DNA of 64,000 nt from Methanobacterium sp. UBA410 (GCA_002498385.1 DAHH01000021.1:1-64000), one strand, 5' to 3'. Numbered from the stretch's first letter, positions 26,380 through 35,539 are shown. Numbers and translations: made by a program. Notes: a model not told the origin generated them from the sequence alone.

Positions 26380-27796
26380 CGCTCACACCTCCAGTGAGTT
26401 TTTTAATTAATCCATAGTCCCTAAGTGCATCTTTTACAATGTTGAGCTGTACTTTCTCACCACTTGCAGCTGCAGGTTGGGGGCTTGGCATTGGTTGAAG
26501 ATCTTTCCATTCATCCCCTCCAAGGTCAACAGCGGCGGGTAAGTTTATCATGTCACGGACCTCTGGTCGGCTTATGGCACCGGTAGGCCATACTGCAGCA
26601 ATAATTTGAGCAGCTTCTAGAAGATTCTTAGATAAAAATGGATTGTACTGTACTTCAAGGCGTCCCTCTGTGATGTCGTTCTGATTTAAAACTTCTTGGG
26701 CTGTGTTCTGGATTATCGGAGTGTAAATTGAGTTACGCACACCATTTTCTTGTTTGGCTATGAACACATCTGTTAAGGCTTCCAGGGTTGCTCTGTTCAC
26801 AACTTGACTCTGTGCATAAGCTAGTAATGTTAAAGGTACACCGAACTTAAACGCAATACTTTCTAGGGTTTGCTGTTCAAGTTCAACCATCTTAACCTCT
26901 TTACCCGCAAAACTGGACTGTTCAATATCCATCCAATCAAAACCAGCACTTGTACCACCACGATCAACTACTTTTTGGTAGTAGGTAGCGGAGTCATTAA
27001 GGTATTTTTTGGCTTCCTCTGCAGAGGATAAGATTTTATCCTTCATGGGGCCTTCTCCCATGTCTTTTGTGTTTATTTTGATGGTCTGCAGTACCTGACT
27101 GTAAATATTACCCAATTTGGACCTGTATCTTGGGAAATGGGTTAAGGTTCTAAGGTCTGTTAAGGCCCTTTGTATGGCAGAGTGGCCGTATACAGATTTT
27201 TTGGATAGGTTGTTTTGAGTCCTGTAGATCACCCGGTCTTGGGTGAATGATGGTCCACTGACTCCGTCGATTGGTTTTTGTTGGTATTGAACGGTTCCGG
27301 TTTGGTCTTTCATCACGGCCCTTACGCTGTCCATGGTTATGTTCATGGGGTTTATGCAGTCTGCACCGGTAACACCTGCAAATTTGTTACTGTAGAATTC
27401 TCCCATGCCGTTATATGTCTTGATTATGACGGATCGGGCCAGTACTCGGAAGTATGTTGCAAACATCATCATGGTTGTATAAAAGTCCATTTCCACGAAT
27501 TTTTCATCTACAACACGTTTGGCTTCTTTTCCATCCTCCTCATCTTCAAATCCCACGGGTTTCAGGTTCCAACCCACACCCAGGTCAATGTAGTTTTGTA
27601 GGTCAATGAATGGCTGTGCGCCTCCACGGGTGTAATGTAAGAGTAATTCCCATTCATCCGCAGCGGGCATATCCAGCATCTGGAGAATATTCCAGAATTG
27701 GAACATTGGATCCATCCTTTGAACCATTTCAAGGACTTGATCTGAGTAATCGTTTCCTATGATAGGTGGATTATCACTTACTGCCATCTTTTTCAT
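26372..27796 (-). CDS. Portal protein
   Basis: The protein has 474 residues, in the slot directly after the large terminase. Features include a helical N-terminus, RTQNNLSKKSVYGHSAIQRAL (the wing/crown YG.S.l motif of portals), and FKFGVPLTLLAYAQSQVVNRATLEAL, which resembles portal clip/stem segments. It forms the dodecameric DNA channel. RBS AAGGAGAC. Confidence 0.85.
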   Translation of the reverse strand: MKKMAVSDNPPIIGNDYSDQVLEMVQRMDPMFQFWNILQMLDMPAADEWELLLHYTRGGAQPFIDLQNYIDLGVGWNLKPVGFEDEEDGKEAKRVVDEKFVEMDFYTTMMMFATYFRVLARSVIIKTYNGMGEFYSNKFAGVTGADCINPMNITMDSVRAVMKDQTGTVQYQQKPIDGVSGPSFTQDRVIYRTQNNLSKKSVYGHSAIQRALTDLRTLTHFPRYRSKLGNIYSQVLQTIKINTKDMGEGPMKDKILSSAEEAKKYLNDSATYYQKVVDRGGTSAGFDWMDIEQSSFAGKEVKMVELEQQTLESIAFKFGVPLTLLAYAQSQVVNRATLEALTDVFIAKQENGVRNSIYTPIIQNTAQEVLNQNDITEGRLEVQYNPFLSKNLLEAAQIIAAVWPTGAISRPEVRDMINLPAAVDLGGDEWKDLQPMPSPQPAAASGEKVQLNIVKDALRDYGLIKKLTGGVSVV

Positions 27797-27811
27797 GTCT
27801 CCTTTTCACTT

Positions 27812-29302
27812 TCATATGCTGCTGCCCATGAGGGTTGGGTCAAATGCTACCTGTTCTGGTTCCTCTTCGGGGATGTCTAACTCACTGTAAGAGCCACTGA
27901 ATGCGTCCACAAAGTCTTTTTGTTTTTTATCTGGGAAGTTCGCACATTGTTTAATAAAACGTTCTGCCAGAGGATGGGCTACCACATAGATTCCATTTAC
28001 TTTTACCCAGTTTTTAGGGGCTTCTGCCCGGGCCTCTTTGTTGCCAGTTTCCTTGATGCCTTCAAAGTTGTATCCTGGCAGATTGATTAGGAAGTGTTTT
28101 GGTTGGCCTTTTCCGGCCTGGCCTGGGTCTTGTGGTATGCAATATTTAACGGTTTTTTTGGTCTTTTTATGGAGCCTGGCATAATTAGTAATGGCCTTGA
28201 TTACCTCCGGTTCCTCTTCCCATATCTCAAATAGATCAGTTATGAAAAGGCGGCGGTCCCGGGTTAAGGCCAGTTTCACACCTGCAGTTGAGGCACCACG
28301 CTGGCTTATTGGCGTTTCATCAGGGTACTTGGTACCGGCCAGGTCAAACCACATAACTTCCTGGATAATGCCTTGTGGACGGTTCTCCACAATATGGAAA
28401 TCTTTCTCTGAGAAGAATTTTCCCTTCCTGGAAGGTGGATCCTGTTGATAAATTGTTTGAAAATCTTCATCTCCAATATCCTTCTTAATCTGTAAAAGCT
28501 CTTCACGAGTTCTCAAGTCTGGACAAAGAGCTTCACCAGGTTGACGGCCCAGAATGTCGTTTTCCTCTGCCAGTTCCGGTAAACGTAGATAAACCCATGT
28601 TTGGCCTAAATGTTCTCCACGGCGTAACCTTGGCAGTGCTTCCTCAACTGTAATCCATTCACGGCTTTGTAAGATGATACCGATTAAGTCGTTTTTGTCA
28701 AGGCGTTGGTGTATAACCACTACACCGGCCTGTTGGCGGGTGTAAGGGTCTTTTTCCTTCCTGGAGTTAATCACAGTGTTAAACAGGCTTTCAAGTTTTT
28801 CTTGGGTTCTGGGGCTGCGTGCTTCTTCAATGTTTTTGGTGGGATCATCAACTATGATGATATTTGCACCACGGCCCATGATACCGCCATTTATTCCGCT
28901 ACAGAAGTATTCACCGCGATCATCACGAACCTTAAACCAGGATTTACTCTTTGTTGATTCGCTTAACTCAACAGGATACGGGAAATATTCACCAAACTCT
29001 TTAAGATTGTCACGAGCTTTCTCTCCAAAGGCTCTAGCTAGGGTTTCCTGGTAACTTACATGGATGATTTTCCAATAGGGCCGCATTCCCAAACAGTAGG
29101 CAGGAAATATTTCTGATACTTCCATGGATTTTCCTAATCTGGGTGATACTGCAGCTGCGAAGTTTTCCAGTTGCCCGTTGAAAATGTAATGCAAAAATTC
29201 AATTACCAGGTTAGTATGTGGGTAAGGTTGAAAAAGGCCATGAGTGCAGATCTTGGAGAAATCCCAGAGATCCATCAATGGCTTTTGTGTTTCTGTTGTC
29301 AT
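27812..29302 (-). CDS. Terminase large subunit
   Basis: The start at 29302 (MTTETQK) has GAGGTTG upstream and gives 496 aa; the ORF extends to 29365. Walker A variant VSPRLGKS (about 52-59), Walker B NIIIVDDP and a Gly/Arg loop (GGIMGRGAN) define the ATPase. The nuclease half starts at MWFDLAGTKYPD with the first Asp, and a later Asp pair (KDFVDAFSGS) closes the RNase H-like site. It packages DNA with the portal. Confidence 0.92.
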   Translation of the reverse strand: MTTETQKPLMDLWDFSKICTHGLFQPYPHTNLVIEFLHYIFNGQLENFAAAVSPRLGKSMEVSEIFPAYCLGMRPYWKIIHVSYQETLARAFGEKARDNLKEFGEYFPYPVELSESTKSKSWFKVRDDRGEYFCSGINGGIMGRGANIIIVDDPTKNIEEARSPRTQEKLESLFNTVINSRKEKDPYTRQQAGVVVIHQRLDKNDLIGIILQSREWITVEEALPRLRRGEHLGQTWVYLRLPELAEENDILGRQPGEALCPDLRTREELLQIKKDIGDEDFQTIYQQDPPSRKGKFFSEKDFHIVENRPQGIIQEVMWFDLAGTKYPDETPISQRGASTAGVKLALTRDRRLFITDLFEIWEEEPEVIKAITNYARLHKKTKKTVKYCIPQDPGQAGKGQPKHFLINLPGYNFEGIKETGNKEARAEAPKNWVKVNGIYVVAHPLAERFIKQCANFPDKKQKDFVDAFSGSYSELDIPEEEPEQVAFDPTLMGSSI

Positions 29303-29441
29303 GAAAAAAACAACCTCACAATATAAAGAGTAATACTCAAAAATTAGAAATACACGTGTAAACATTTCCAGCTAAGGCCTGAGAAGGCTTCATTCACATG
29401 ATTAGTAATACTTTTTTCCAGTTCACAATAACCCCTTATAA

Positions 29442-30035
29442 TCAGTTTTCCTTAGCTTCCTTCTCCTTTTTACGCTTATAATAACCATCCATAGCTTCAC
29501 GCTTAGAAGTAATCCAATCAGGATCACTCAAATTAGAATGTTCAACCTCAACCCGACCACTATGCCTCTGCTTAACCGTGCCACTCTGCTCCACCTTCTC
29601 AGTGGCCATACCACGAGCCAACCTTTCAGTGTCAACACCAACCTTCCAAGTCCGGACAGCAGCATTCTTACGACTCTCCAAACTAGCCATAGACCGTAAA
29701 TCTTCCTCAGCATTATTAAAATCATCCAACGCTTGCTTCTGAATCTGAACCGCATCCTCTGCCTGCCGCCGGTTCATTTCAACAATGGCCTGTAAATTCT
29801 TTTCAACCTGCATTTCATCAACAAAATCATCATAAGCCTCAGCACGCTCCACCCAATCATTTTGGGTTGAGTAGGATGCAATTTGCCTATGTGATATAGA
29901 ATTCTTTGAATCTGCGTTGAATTTTTGATGAACCTGATCAAGTGATCGAGTAGGTCCTAAATCACGGTAAATACAGAAAAGTTTGAATGCTTTGCTTCGT
30001 TCACCTTTTTGGCGGAGCCATTTTTTATTGGTCAT
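29442..30035 (-). CDS. Terminase small subunit
   Basis: The protein has 197 residues. The N-terminus has a helix-turn-helix-like segment (SISHRQIASYSTQNDWVERA) of the kind used to bind pac sites. A helical oligomerisation region follows (EKNLQAIVEMNRRQAEDAV). It is 139 bp upstream of the large subunit. The recognised pac site is not identified. Confidence 0.75.
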   Translation of the reverse strand: MTNKKWLRQKGERSKAFKLFCIYRDLGPTRSLDQVHQKFNADSKNSISHRQIASYSTQNDWVERAEAYDDFVDEMQVEKNLQAIVEMNRRQAEDAVQIQKQALDDFNNAEEDLRSMASLESRKNAAVRTWKVGVDTERLARGMATEKVEQSGTVKQRHSGRVEVEHSNLSDPDWITSKREAMDGYYKRKKEKEAKEN

Positions 30036-30190
30036 TTTTGGATCACTTTAATGGTTAATTTCATAGATTTTTGGTGAAGATCTTTCAGGATCTGGAAAGT
30101 TTTAGGAAGTTTTCATAAAGTTTATGGATTTTCTTACAACTTTCGGGTAATTTTGATTAATTTTCCAGGAAATTTTTTACAAAAAATAGT

Positions 30191-30298
30191 TTACCAACTG
30201 GTACATTTTTTTAAGCTCTCATTCAATTTTATACACATTAAAATGATGAATGCGATTGTAGCTATGAGAACGTAAAAGTAGAACATTGTTAGGTCCAT
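30191..30298 (-). CDS. Small membrane protein, 35 aa
   Basis: The ATG at 30298 follows AAGGTGC. The product starts MDLTMFYFYVLIATIAFIIL, a single membrane helix with a short charged end. It is the third of three consecutive membrane genes upstream of the terminase and may belong to a lysis cassette. Confidence 0.5.
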   Translation of the reverse strand: MDLTMFYFYVLIATIAFIILMCIKLNESLKKCTSW

Positions 30299-30310
30299 TT
30301 TAAGCACCTT

Positions 30311-30631
30311 TTAGAACCTGATTTTGAGTCCAAGTCCTATGAGAACACCGATAATGCTTGCAAGGACCATGAGGACGTTTGTTGTTTTGTTAAAAATAGA
30401 ATCGTTATTGTTGTTTATTGCGTTTATGATGTCCACTTTTTTGTCCACGTTGTTTACGGCGGTTTTGATTTCATCGAGTTTGTCGTCTGTATCCTTTTTT
30501 TCTGATTCAACACCATCAAGTCGTCTGTTGATTGATGTGAAGAGGTCTTCATGGATACATTCGTGGCCTTGTGGCTCTGTTTTCATCTTCAAAGAACTCT
30601 TTGATCCAGGTTCATCTAGTAATCTACCCAT
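30311..30631 (-). CDS. Coiled-coil membrane protein (holin-cassette candidate)
   Basis: The start ATG at 30631 is five nt after GGTGA (ORF open to 30640), giving 106 aa. A coiled coil covers about 30-75 (INRRLDGVESEKKDTDDKLD and following), and a C-terminal membrane helix (VLMVLASIIGVLIGLGL) ends with a basic tail. This layout resembles hemolysin XhlA-type proteins of phage lysis cassettes. The next gene upstream encodes a two-helix holin-like protein. Confidence 0.6.
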   Translation of the reverse strand: MGRLLDEPGSKSSLKMKTEPQGHECIHEDLFTSINRRLDGVESEKKDTDDKLDEIKTAVNNVDKKVDIINAINNNNDSIFNKTTNVLMVLASIIGVLIGLGLKIRF

Positions 30632-30657
30632 GAGGATCACCTTTTTCCATCAAAATT

Positions 30658-30870
30658 TTATTCTTTTACAAATGCAGTATTGCCACCAACAGCCTGTATT
30701 AAAACCACAAGACCGTTCAGTACGGTTATTGCAAATGTTATGTAAGCTGCCTGCGATGCAGAAACCATTGACTGTAAATATGTCAACATTGGTACTACAA
30801 CAATAATTACCTGCACTGCTGCTGCTAACTGACCTGCTCCTGTCAAATTCTTAAATGCTTCAACTGCCAT
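30658..30870 (-). CDS. Holin-like two-helix membrane protein
   Basis: The ATG at 30870 is eight nt after AGGAGG (TTG at 30876 is an alternative). The product has 70 residues with two membrane helices (AAAVQVIIVVVPMLTYL and AAYITFAITVLNGLVVLI) and polar ends. Size and topology suit a class II holin. It is the first gene of the leftward late operon. Confidence 0.55.
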   Translation of the reverse strand: MAVEAFKNLTGAGQLAAAVQVIIVVVPMLTYLQSMVSASQAAYITFAITVLNGLVVLIQAVGGNTAFVKE

Positions 30871-30926
30871 TTCCAATTCCTCCTAAAATTTTTTTTATTC
30901 AAACAAAAAGCGTATTAATAATAAAC

Positions 30927-30935
30927 TATAATTTA
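30927..30935 (+). promoter_or_regulatory. TATA-like element for the 103-aa gene
   Basis: TATAATTTA lies about 25 bp upstream of ATG 30960, so transcription would begin close to the start codon. GGGTGAT (30948-30954) gives an RBS. The 30871-30959 gap is divergent and must also hold the late-operon promoter on the other strand. Confidence 0.35.
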
Positions 30936-30959
30936 TTAAGTATGTGTGGGTGATACAAG

Positions 30960-31271
30960 ATGTTAGATTACGTGGAGTATACAATTCAAAAAAACTCTCC
31001 AAATGCCACAATCATAAACCTAGTCTTTAAAGATCCATCTAAACATGAAAAAGACCGGAAAGACCTGGAAAACTTTTTAGATAAAATCCTAAACTTAGGA
31101 TCTGAAATCATAGAAGGCCATATCACCTTCAAAAGTTCATGTGAACTTCACCTAACAGTTCGCTGCCCCGAAGAATACTGGTTTAAATTAGATGAAACCA
31201 CAAGACAAAAAGAAATTGTAAAACAATCCCACATACTCCAAGACATGTACAACCAAGAATTCAATGAATAA
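30960..31271 (+). CDS. Hypothetical protein, 103 aa
   Basis: An alpha/beta small protein (YVEYTIQKNSPNATIINLVF; later CELHLTVRCPEEYWFKLD). It is divergent from the late operon and ends in a clear terminator hairpin. Its lone position at the early/late boundary would suit a regulator, but no DNA-binding motif is visible. Confidence 0.55.
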   Translation: MLDYVEYTIQKNSPNATIINLVFKDPSKHEKDRKDLENFLDKILNLGSEIIEGHITFKSSCELHLTVRCPEEYWFKLDETTRQKEIVKQSHILQDMYNQEFNE

Positions 31272-31279
31272 TCTTAAAG

Positions 31280-31308
31280 TTGGGGCCTGGTTCTACGCAG
31301 GCTCCCAA
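31280..31308 (+). terminator. Terminator hairpin after the 103-aa gene
   Basis: TTGGGGCCT (31280-31288) pairs with AGGCTCCCAA (31299-31308) with one bulged base. The gene ends at 31271 and an A-rich run follows. Confidence 0.55.
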
Positions 31309-31372
31309 AAAATAGAGTTCAAACCTTCACGGCTATAAAGGAATGAAAATAAAGTAATTTAAAGTGGAAAAT

Positions 31373-31389
31373 GGGGGATTTAAACCCCC
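31373..31389. terminator. Hairpin between convergent genes
   Basis: GGGGG (31373-31377) pairs with CCCCC (31385-31389) around a 7-nt AT loop. It lies between the ends of the 103-aa gene and the leftward zinc-finger gene, so it may act as a terminator for either strand. Confidence 0.4.
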
Positions 31390-31482
31390 TCTTGGCTTCG
31401 ATTTGTTTGAAGAGATCTTGGTTTTTAGGGGAAACTTTTTCTATGTTCCCTTACCCTATCTTCTGGACGTAAAGTAATGTGG

Positions 31483-31881
31483 TCATTTTGCATGGATCCA
31501 TGCTAATTTTTTGGATAATTTTTGATGGTAATCATCATAATCAGGATTTCCTTCACTGTCAAGTTTGGGTTTAGGTATCTTCATTGTTCCAGGCCCCCAG
31601 GTTCTTTTAGATCTTAATTTTTGGGCGTATGCGATTCTTTCTTGTTCTGCATGCTCAAATTTATCTCTCTTTGCTCTGATTTTGGCATCTATAATCTTTT
31701 TCTGTGCCCTATGTGCTTTTATTCTGCAAATATCCCCACAATAAATCCGATATCCCTGATTGTATTGCACAAATAGGTGATGGCATATAGGGCAAACCTT
31801 TAAAATACTGCGTCTTGGTGAATACTTAATTCCTTCATGTAATCCCCAGCGTGGAACTTTTGGAACATGTGGGATACTCAT
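31483..31881 (-). CDS. Zinc-finger protein, 132 aa
   Basis: CPICHHLFVQY...YCGDICRIKAHR gives a CxxC...CxxxC finger at about 30-57, then a long basic helix. The pattern resembles small treble-clef regulators of phages. Its start overlaps the stop of the TFB-ribbon gene by 4 bp, so the two proteins are likely made together at the head of the late region and may control it. Confidence 0.6.
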   Translation of the reverse strand: MSIPHVPKVPRWGLHEGIKYSPRRSILKVCPICHHLFVQYNQGYRIYCGDICRIKAHRAQKKIIDAKIRAKRDKFEHAEQERIAYAQKLRSKRTWGPGTMKIPKPKLDSEGNPDYDDYHQKLSKKLAWIHAK

Positions 31882-32474
31882 AAGACCACATTCCCTTCAT
31901 GCATCTGTATTTGGCCTTGAACCAAGCCACACTTTGGACAGACTACTTCCCCACGGTCCAGGTCCTGCACGCTAATGTTGCAGCCACATTCTTCACATTT
32001 TAAAACCTTTTCCACGTGAACCAATGGCATGCTCTTCTTATTTTTAACTGCTGCCATTTTTTCTTCCAAACAGCTTAAAAGTCTGGGATAACTTTTATAA
32101 TTTGAAATTTCCTCACCAAAATTATAGTTTCTCATCTCAAATTCCTCAAAAAAAGATTTATCACTATATAAAACATCAACCGTAACTCCCTTGAGAATTA
32201 CCTCCTCATCTTCTTTGATATTTCTCAACGCAAATATCTCAAAAAAATCCTTAACCTTTACAGGCTTCCATTTCTTTGTAATTAATGTATGGCAGTATGG
32301 ACAAGTACCCGCATCCGTAGCAACTGCATCACATTTAGGACAATGCGGTTTACCTGATTGGATCCTCGACGGCAACCGTTCAAGTTGAGGATTAAATGCT
32401 GTTTTAACCTGAGAAGGTTCACACTTTCCATGCTTTGAATTAAAGATTTTCCCACAATCTACACCCAAAAACAA
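31878..32474 (-). CDS. Double zinc-ribbon protein with TFB-like ribbon
   Basis: The protein has 198 residues. The first ribbon is at Cys 45, 48, 58 and 61 (CPKCDAV..GTCPYCHTL). The second, at Cys 160, 163, 179 and 182, reads CEECGCNISVQDLDRGEVVC then PKCGLV. This is very close to the N-terminal zinc ribbon of archaeal TFB (CxxCG...D..RGE.VC..CG.V), the part that contacts RNA polymerase. No TFB core (cyclin) repeats are present. A role in redirecting host RNA polymerase to late promoters is inferred. Confidence 0.65.
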   Translation of the reverse strand: MFLGVDCGKIFNSKHGKCEPSQVKTAFNPQLERLPSRIQSGKPHCPKCDAVATDAGTCPYCHTLITKKWKPVKVKDFFEIFALRNIKEDEEVILKGVTVDVLYSDKSFFEEFEMRNYNFGEEISNYKSYPRLLSCLEEKMAAVKNKKSMPLVHVEKVLKCEECGCNISVQDLDRGEVVCPKCGLVQGQIQMHEGNVVL

Positions 32475-32651
32475 ACCTCCATAAAACCCATAATAATATA
32501 TACGTAAAGATCTAGGGTATAAACTAAAACATGAAAACAGGAGGAATAAATTCAGAGTCTATGAAAAGAAAAGAGGATACATTTTTGTTAAGAAAAGATC
32601 AATTAAAAATATAAATTAGTAAACAACTAATTAAAGGAATGGAGGAAATAG

Positions 32652-33062
32652 ATGGGAAAAATAAACGCAAAATGGGTATCCATGGAATTTACGGAAATGA
32701 TTGAATCTATAAAAGGGTTTACTGATGGTAAAATAGAGGACAATATCATAGAACACCAAATAGAAAATCAGGAAACATATAAACCCCCTAGGATGCCAGT
32801 TAAACCCCTTATAATTCGTTTTGAATTAGGAAAAATAGAGGACATTACACAAATTTCAACTGGAAAAAATAGTTTTAAAGAGGCAAGTTTAGAAGTTGAA
32901 AACATTAATATTTTTGATGATAAGATAGAAATAGAAGTTCTCCAAACTGTAGCAGGTAAACAAGATATCTACTCTGTCATTTATAATACGAGATATATGT
33001 TAAAATATTCTTATGGCAAAGTTCCTCACAAAAGATCGCAGGTTCAGATAGCAACTGCTTAA
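32652..33062 (+). CDS. Hypothetical protein, 136 aa
   Basis: It has a good RBS (GGAATGGAGG) and a start at MGKINAKWVSMEF. The sequence is a beta-rich small domain (PLIIRFELGKIEDITQISTG; EIEVLQTVAG). It is transcribed away from the zinc-ribbon pair. No family recognised. Confidence 0.5.
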   Translation: MGKINAKWVSMEFTEMIESIKGFTDGKIEDNIIEHQIENQETYKPPRMPVKPLIIRFELGKIEDITQISTGKNSFKEASLEVENINIFDDKIEIEVLQTVAGKQDIYSVIYNTRYMLKYSYGKVPHKRSQVQIATA

Positions 33063-33141
33063 AACATCATTTTCTTATTTTTTTAATTCAAAAATTAGGG
33101 CTAATATTCTTTTGAAAATCTTAATTAAAAAAAATAGAAAT

Positions 33142-33312
33142 CTAAAATGTTACCTGTTGACTTTTAATCTTCTTAAAATTCCTGGAACCACACTTACACG
33201 GTTTCAGTGTGAAAAGTCCCTCCTGTAACCGCTTATCCTCATCAACTGTAACTTTTATAACACAACCACATTCAACGCACTTGTAATTAACTGTATTCCA
33301 ACGATTCATCAT
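33142..33312 (-). CDS. Zinc-ribbon protein, 56 aa
   Basis: The ATG at 33312 opens an ORF of 56 residues: YKCVECGCVIKV then KPCKCGSRNF, four cysteines of a ribbon at 12, 15, 39 and 41. It lies 11 bp downstream of the 103-aa gene at 33324 and is probably cotranscribed. Confidence 0.6.
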   Translation of the reverse strand: MMNRWNTVNYKCVECGCVIKVTVDEDKRLQEGLFTLKPCKCGSRNFKKIKSQQVTF

Positions 33313-33323
33313 TATACCTTTTT

Positions 33324-33635
33324 TTAAACGTTTTTATAAACCCAAACGTTCCTTGTGTTCTTAGTTCGGGGGTCATATTTGCTTTTGTTACTGAAGCCTA
33401 ATTGATCTGCCATTTTTCGGCCCATATACCTGACAGCCTTTTTACTGTCCTGCAAGGTCCGGTAACTTGGATGTATAAGTTTCAAATCCTTCAGGTAGGA
33501 GTACATGAATTCAGCTGTTGACTCCCCAAAGTTCCGTATAAACCATTTCTCAAAGGATTCCAGATCCTCTGAATTCCGTATCGGTTTACTCCATGAGGGC
33601 CACCCTTTACATGATAACACTGTTTGAACCACCAT
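33324..33635 (-). CDS. Hypothetical protein, 103 aa
   Basis: The ATG at 33635 follows GGAGGTATC; the ORF is open to 33659. WSKPIRNSEDLESFEKWFIR and the basic end (KKAVRYMGRKMADQLGFSNK, WVYKNV) suggest a small nucleic-acid-binding protein. No clear family. Confidence 0.5.
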   Translation of the reverse strand: MVVQTVLSCKGWPSWSKPIRNSEDLESFEKWFIRNFGESTAEFMYSYLKDLKLIHPSYRTLQDSKKAVRYMGRKMADQLGFSNKSKYDPRTKNTRNVWVYKNV

Positions 33636-33659
33636 GATACCTCCATTCAGTTCAACCAA

Positions 33660-33978
33660 TAATAACAGACTTTTATATTAGTATATAAGATTTGTAATAC
33701 CTTAAAAAGGTTTTCCCCACATGAGAAATAACTAAATAAAACAAAAAGAAGCCTTCAAATCATACAAATGCTTAACTTGCATTTTCTTACTTGTAGAAGG
33801 CCACCAAAGCAACTCAAGCTCCTTTTCACGATATGTTAAGGAAAATTAAAAATTTATATAAACTGTGTTGAATGCCTTGAAAAAATAAAAAATAGTTTAC
33901 ATTTATCAGTCCAACAATAACTAAATTTAAGCCCTTTTTTAAGATTTAATGCTTTTTCAATTTTAGGTCCCACAAGAA
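33660..33978. other. Intergenic region, no gene seen
   Basis: An AT-rich stretch between the 103-aa gene and the pentapeptide-repeat gene. TTATATTAGTATATAAG at about 33672-33689 could be a TATA element of the leftward 103-aa gene. A short in-frame stretch near 33740-33830 has no credible start. Nothing else is supported. Confidence 0.4.
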
Positions 33979-35442
33979 TTACCTTGCCATTTTCCTGGCA
34001 AAAATGTAAACAAATAAAGCCATTAAAAAACTTCCGACTGGAACCGTAATTATATTAAAATAAATAAACCAAGGACTAGACTGATTTAAATGACAGAAAT
34101 ATACAAGAACAATTAAAAATGCATAAAATAGCACTATAAAGCCAAATAATATATTAAACTTTTCACCATATCTAGTTAGTAAAGATAAAAATTCATAAAA
34201 AATCCGTGTACGTCCTATATGATACAACCTTTTTTTTGAGTCCATTTCTTTTATATAAAATTCACCTGCTAGATCGTATTCCCCTTCTTGTTGTAAAGCT
34301 TTTTTTATTCTTTTATAAGTATCAGAAATAGATTTTAATTCTTCATTCTTATTATTATCATATTCTATATGCTCAGGGATTTTTTTAGGTAGTTTGGAGG
34401 TTGAAAGTTCACAATTATCAAAGATAACATGTTTGAATCTGACTTTAGTCAGATCACATTCGTTAAAAATGACATTTTTAAGCCAAGCATTTTCAAAAGA
34501 TGCATTAAAGGGATTTAATTCTGCAAATATTCCTCTAAATAGAAAAGAAGCATTTTTAAAATTTGCTTCTTTTTCAAAAATGGTTTTTTCAAATTCAGTT
34601 TCACCTTCAAATTTAGCATTACTAAAATCTACATCATCTAAAAATTTAGTCTGTGAAAAATTAGAGTTACCTATCACATTAATTCTTTTAAATCCAACTT
34701 TTTTATTAAAAATCGCCCCATTTACATGTAAGTCCTTTTTAACATTTAAACCATCAAAATATGCTTCATCTTTTACTTTAAATGTTTTATTTTCCCAAAA
34801 AGAATTAAAATAAGCATTTCCATTTATAATAACCTCCCTAAAATCAGCTTTTCCATTTATATTAGCATGTTGAAATGATAGGTCTTTCTGAGTTTTTGCA
34901 TTAACAAAGTTAATATTTCCACATATTTTAACATTAGAAAAATCTAACTTTCCTTTTACATCAATAGATGAAAAATTACATACGCCAAATGAATTTAGAT
35001 ACTCCTTTTCATTATCATTTGAAAAATCACATCCCATATGAATTTTTGTACCATTAAATTTAACATCCCCTCCTATAACCACATCATTGTTAAAATGTAC
35101 AAATTTTGTAATCTCACTTCCTTTAATTTCAACATTTCCTATGACATGTGCACCATAAAAATTAATAGAACTAACTTTTCCATTTTTTAATATAAAATCC
35201 TCTTTAAAAGTTGCATTTCTAAATTGTAACCCATTATTTGTGTTAATATTTGAAAGCTCAAGAGAATATAATTTATATCCCTCAAAATTATAATCTCTGT
35301 TGGTTATTTTATTTTTAAGTTCACTTTTTAACTTATCTTTATCTTTAGGAAAATCAGAATGGAAAATACAATAATCTTGTCCAGGTAATGCGTTTTCATC
35401 ACATTTTTTATGGGTATACTCTGATTCAAATTTACATTTCAT
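33979..35442 (-). CDS. Pentapeptide-repeat membrane protein
   Basis: The protein has 487 residues. The N-terminus has a Cys cluster (CKFESEYTHKKCDE...CIFH), a small zinc-knuckle seen at the start of several repeat proteins. Residues about 50-350 are pentapeptide-like repeats (FSNAKFEGETEFEKTIFEKE, A(D/N)F pattern) that form a right-handed beta helix. A helical linker carries LQQEGEYDLAGEFYIKEM, a motif common in pentapeptide-plus-channel proteins. Two membrane helices end the protein (about 425-450 and 455-480). Similar proteins are often cargo of unknown function; a membrane-effector role is speculative. Confidence 0.75.
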   Translation of the reverse strand: MKCKFESEYTHKKCDENALPGQDYCIFHSDFPKDKDKLKSELKNKITNRDYNFEGYKLYSLELSNINTNNGLQFRNATFKEDFILKNGKVSSINFYGAHVIGNVEIKGSEITKFVHFNNDVVIGGDVKFNGTKIHMGCDFSNDNEKEYLNSFGVCNFSSIDVKGKLDFSNVKICGNINFVNAKTQKDLSFQHANINGKADFREVIINGNAYFNSFWENKTFKVKDEAYFDGLNVKKDLHVNGAIFNKKVGFKRINVIGNSNFSQTKFLDDVDFSNAKFEGETEFEKTIFEKEANFKNASFLFRGIFAELNPFNASFENAWLKNVIFNECDLTKVRFKHVIFDNCELSTSKLPKKIPEHIEYDNNKNEELKSISDTYKRIKKALQQEGEYDLAGEFYIKEMDSKKRLYHIGRTRIFYEFLSLLTRYGEKFNILFGFIVLFYAFLIVLVYFCHLNQSSPWFIYFNIITVPVGSFLMALFVYIFARKMAR

Positions 35443-35460
35443 ATAATCCCTCTTAAATAA

Positions 35461-35538
35461 TCAATTATTAAATTCCTTATCTTCCTCTTCATTAGCTTCA
35501 TAATAACCACCACACTCCTCACAAATAAGATAACCCAT
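35461..35538 (-). pseudogene. 25-aa zinc-ribbon fragment
   Basis: The ATG at 35538 encodes a 25-residue product that starts MGYLICEECGGYYEANEEED and stops early. It copies the first half of the ribbon that opens the proteins at 15642 and 16755 but lacks the second Cys pair. It is either a decayed copy or a micropeptide, 18 bp before the pentapeptide gene. Confidence 0.45.
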
Positions 35539-35539
35539 T

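Noticed and set aside
31272..31482. Possible tRNA because of hairpins with GC stems
   Set aside because: No acceptor-D-anticodon-T arrangement can be built; the hairpins fit terminators between convergent genes.
33740..33830. Minus-strand stretch reading YREKELELLWWPSTSKK
   Set aside because: No start codon with support and an early stop; at most a fragment.
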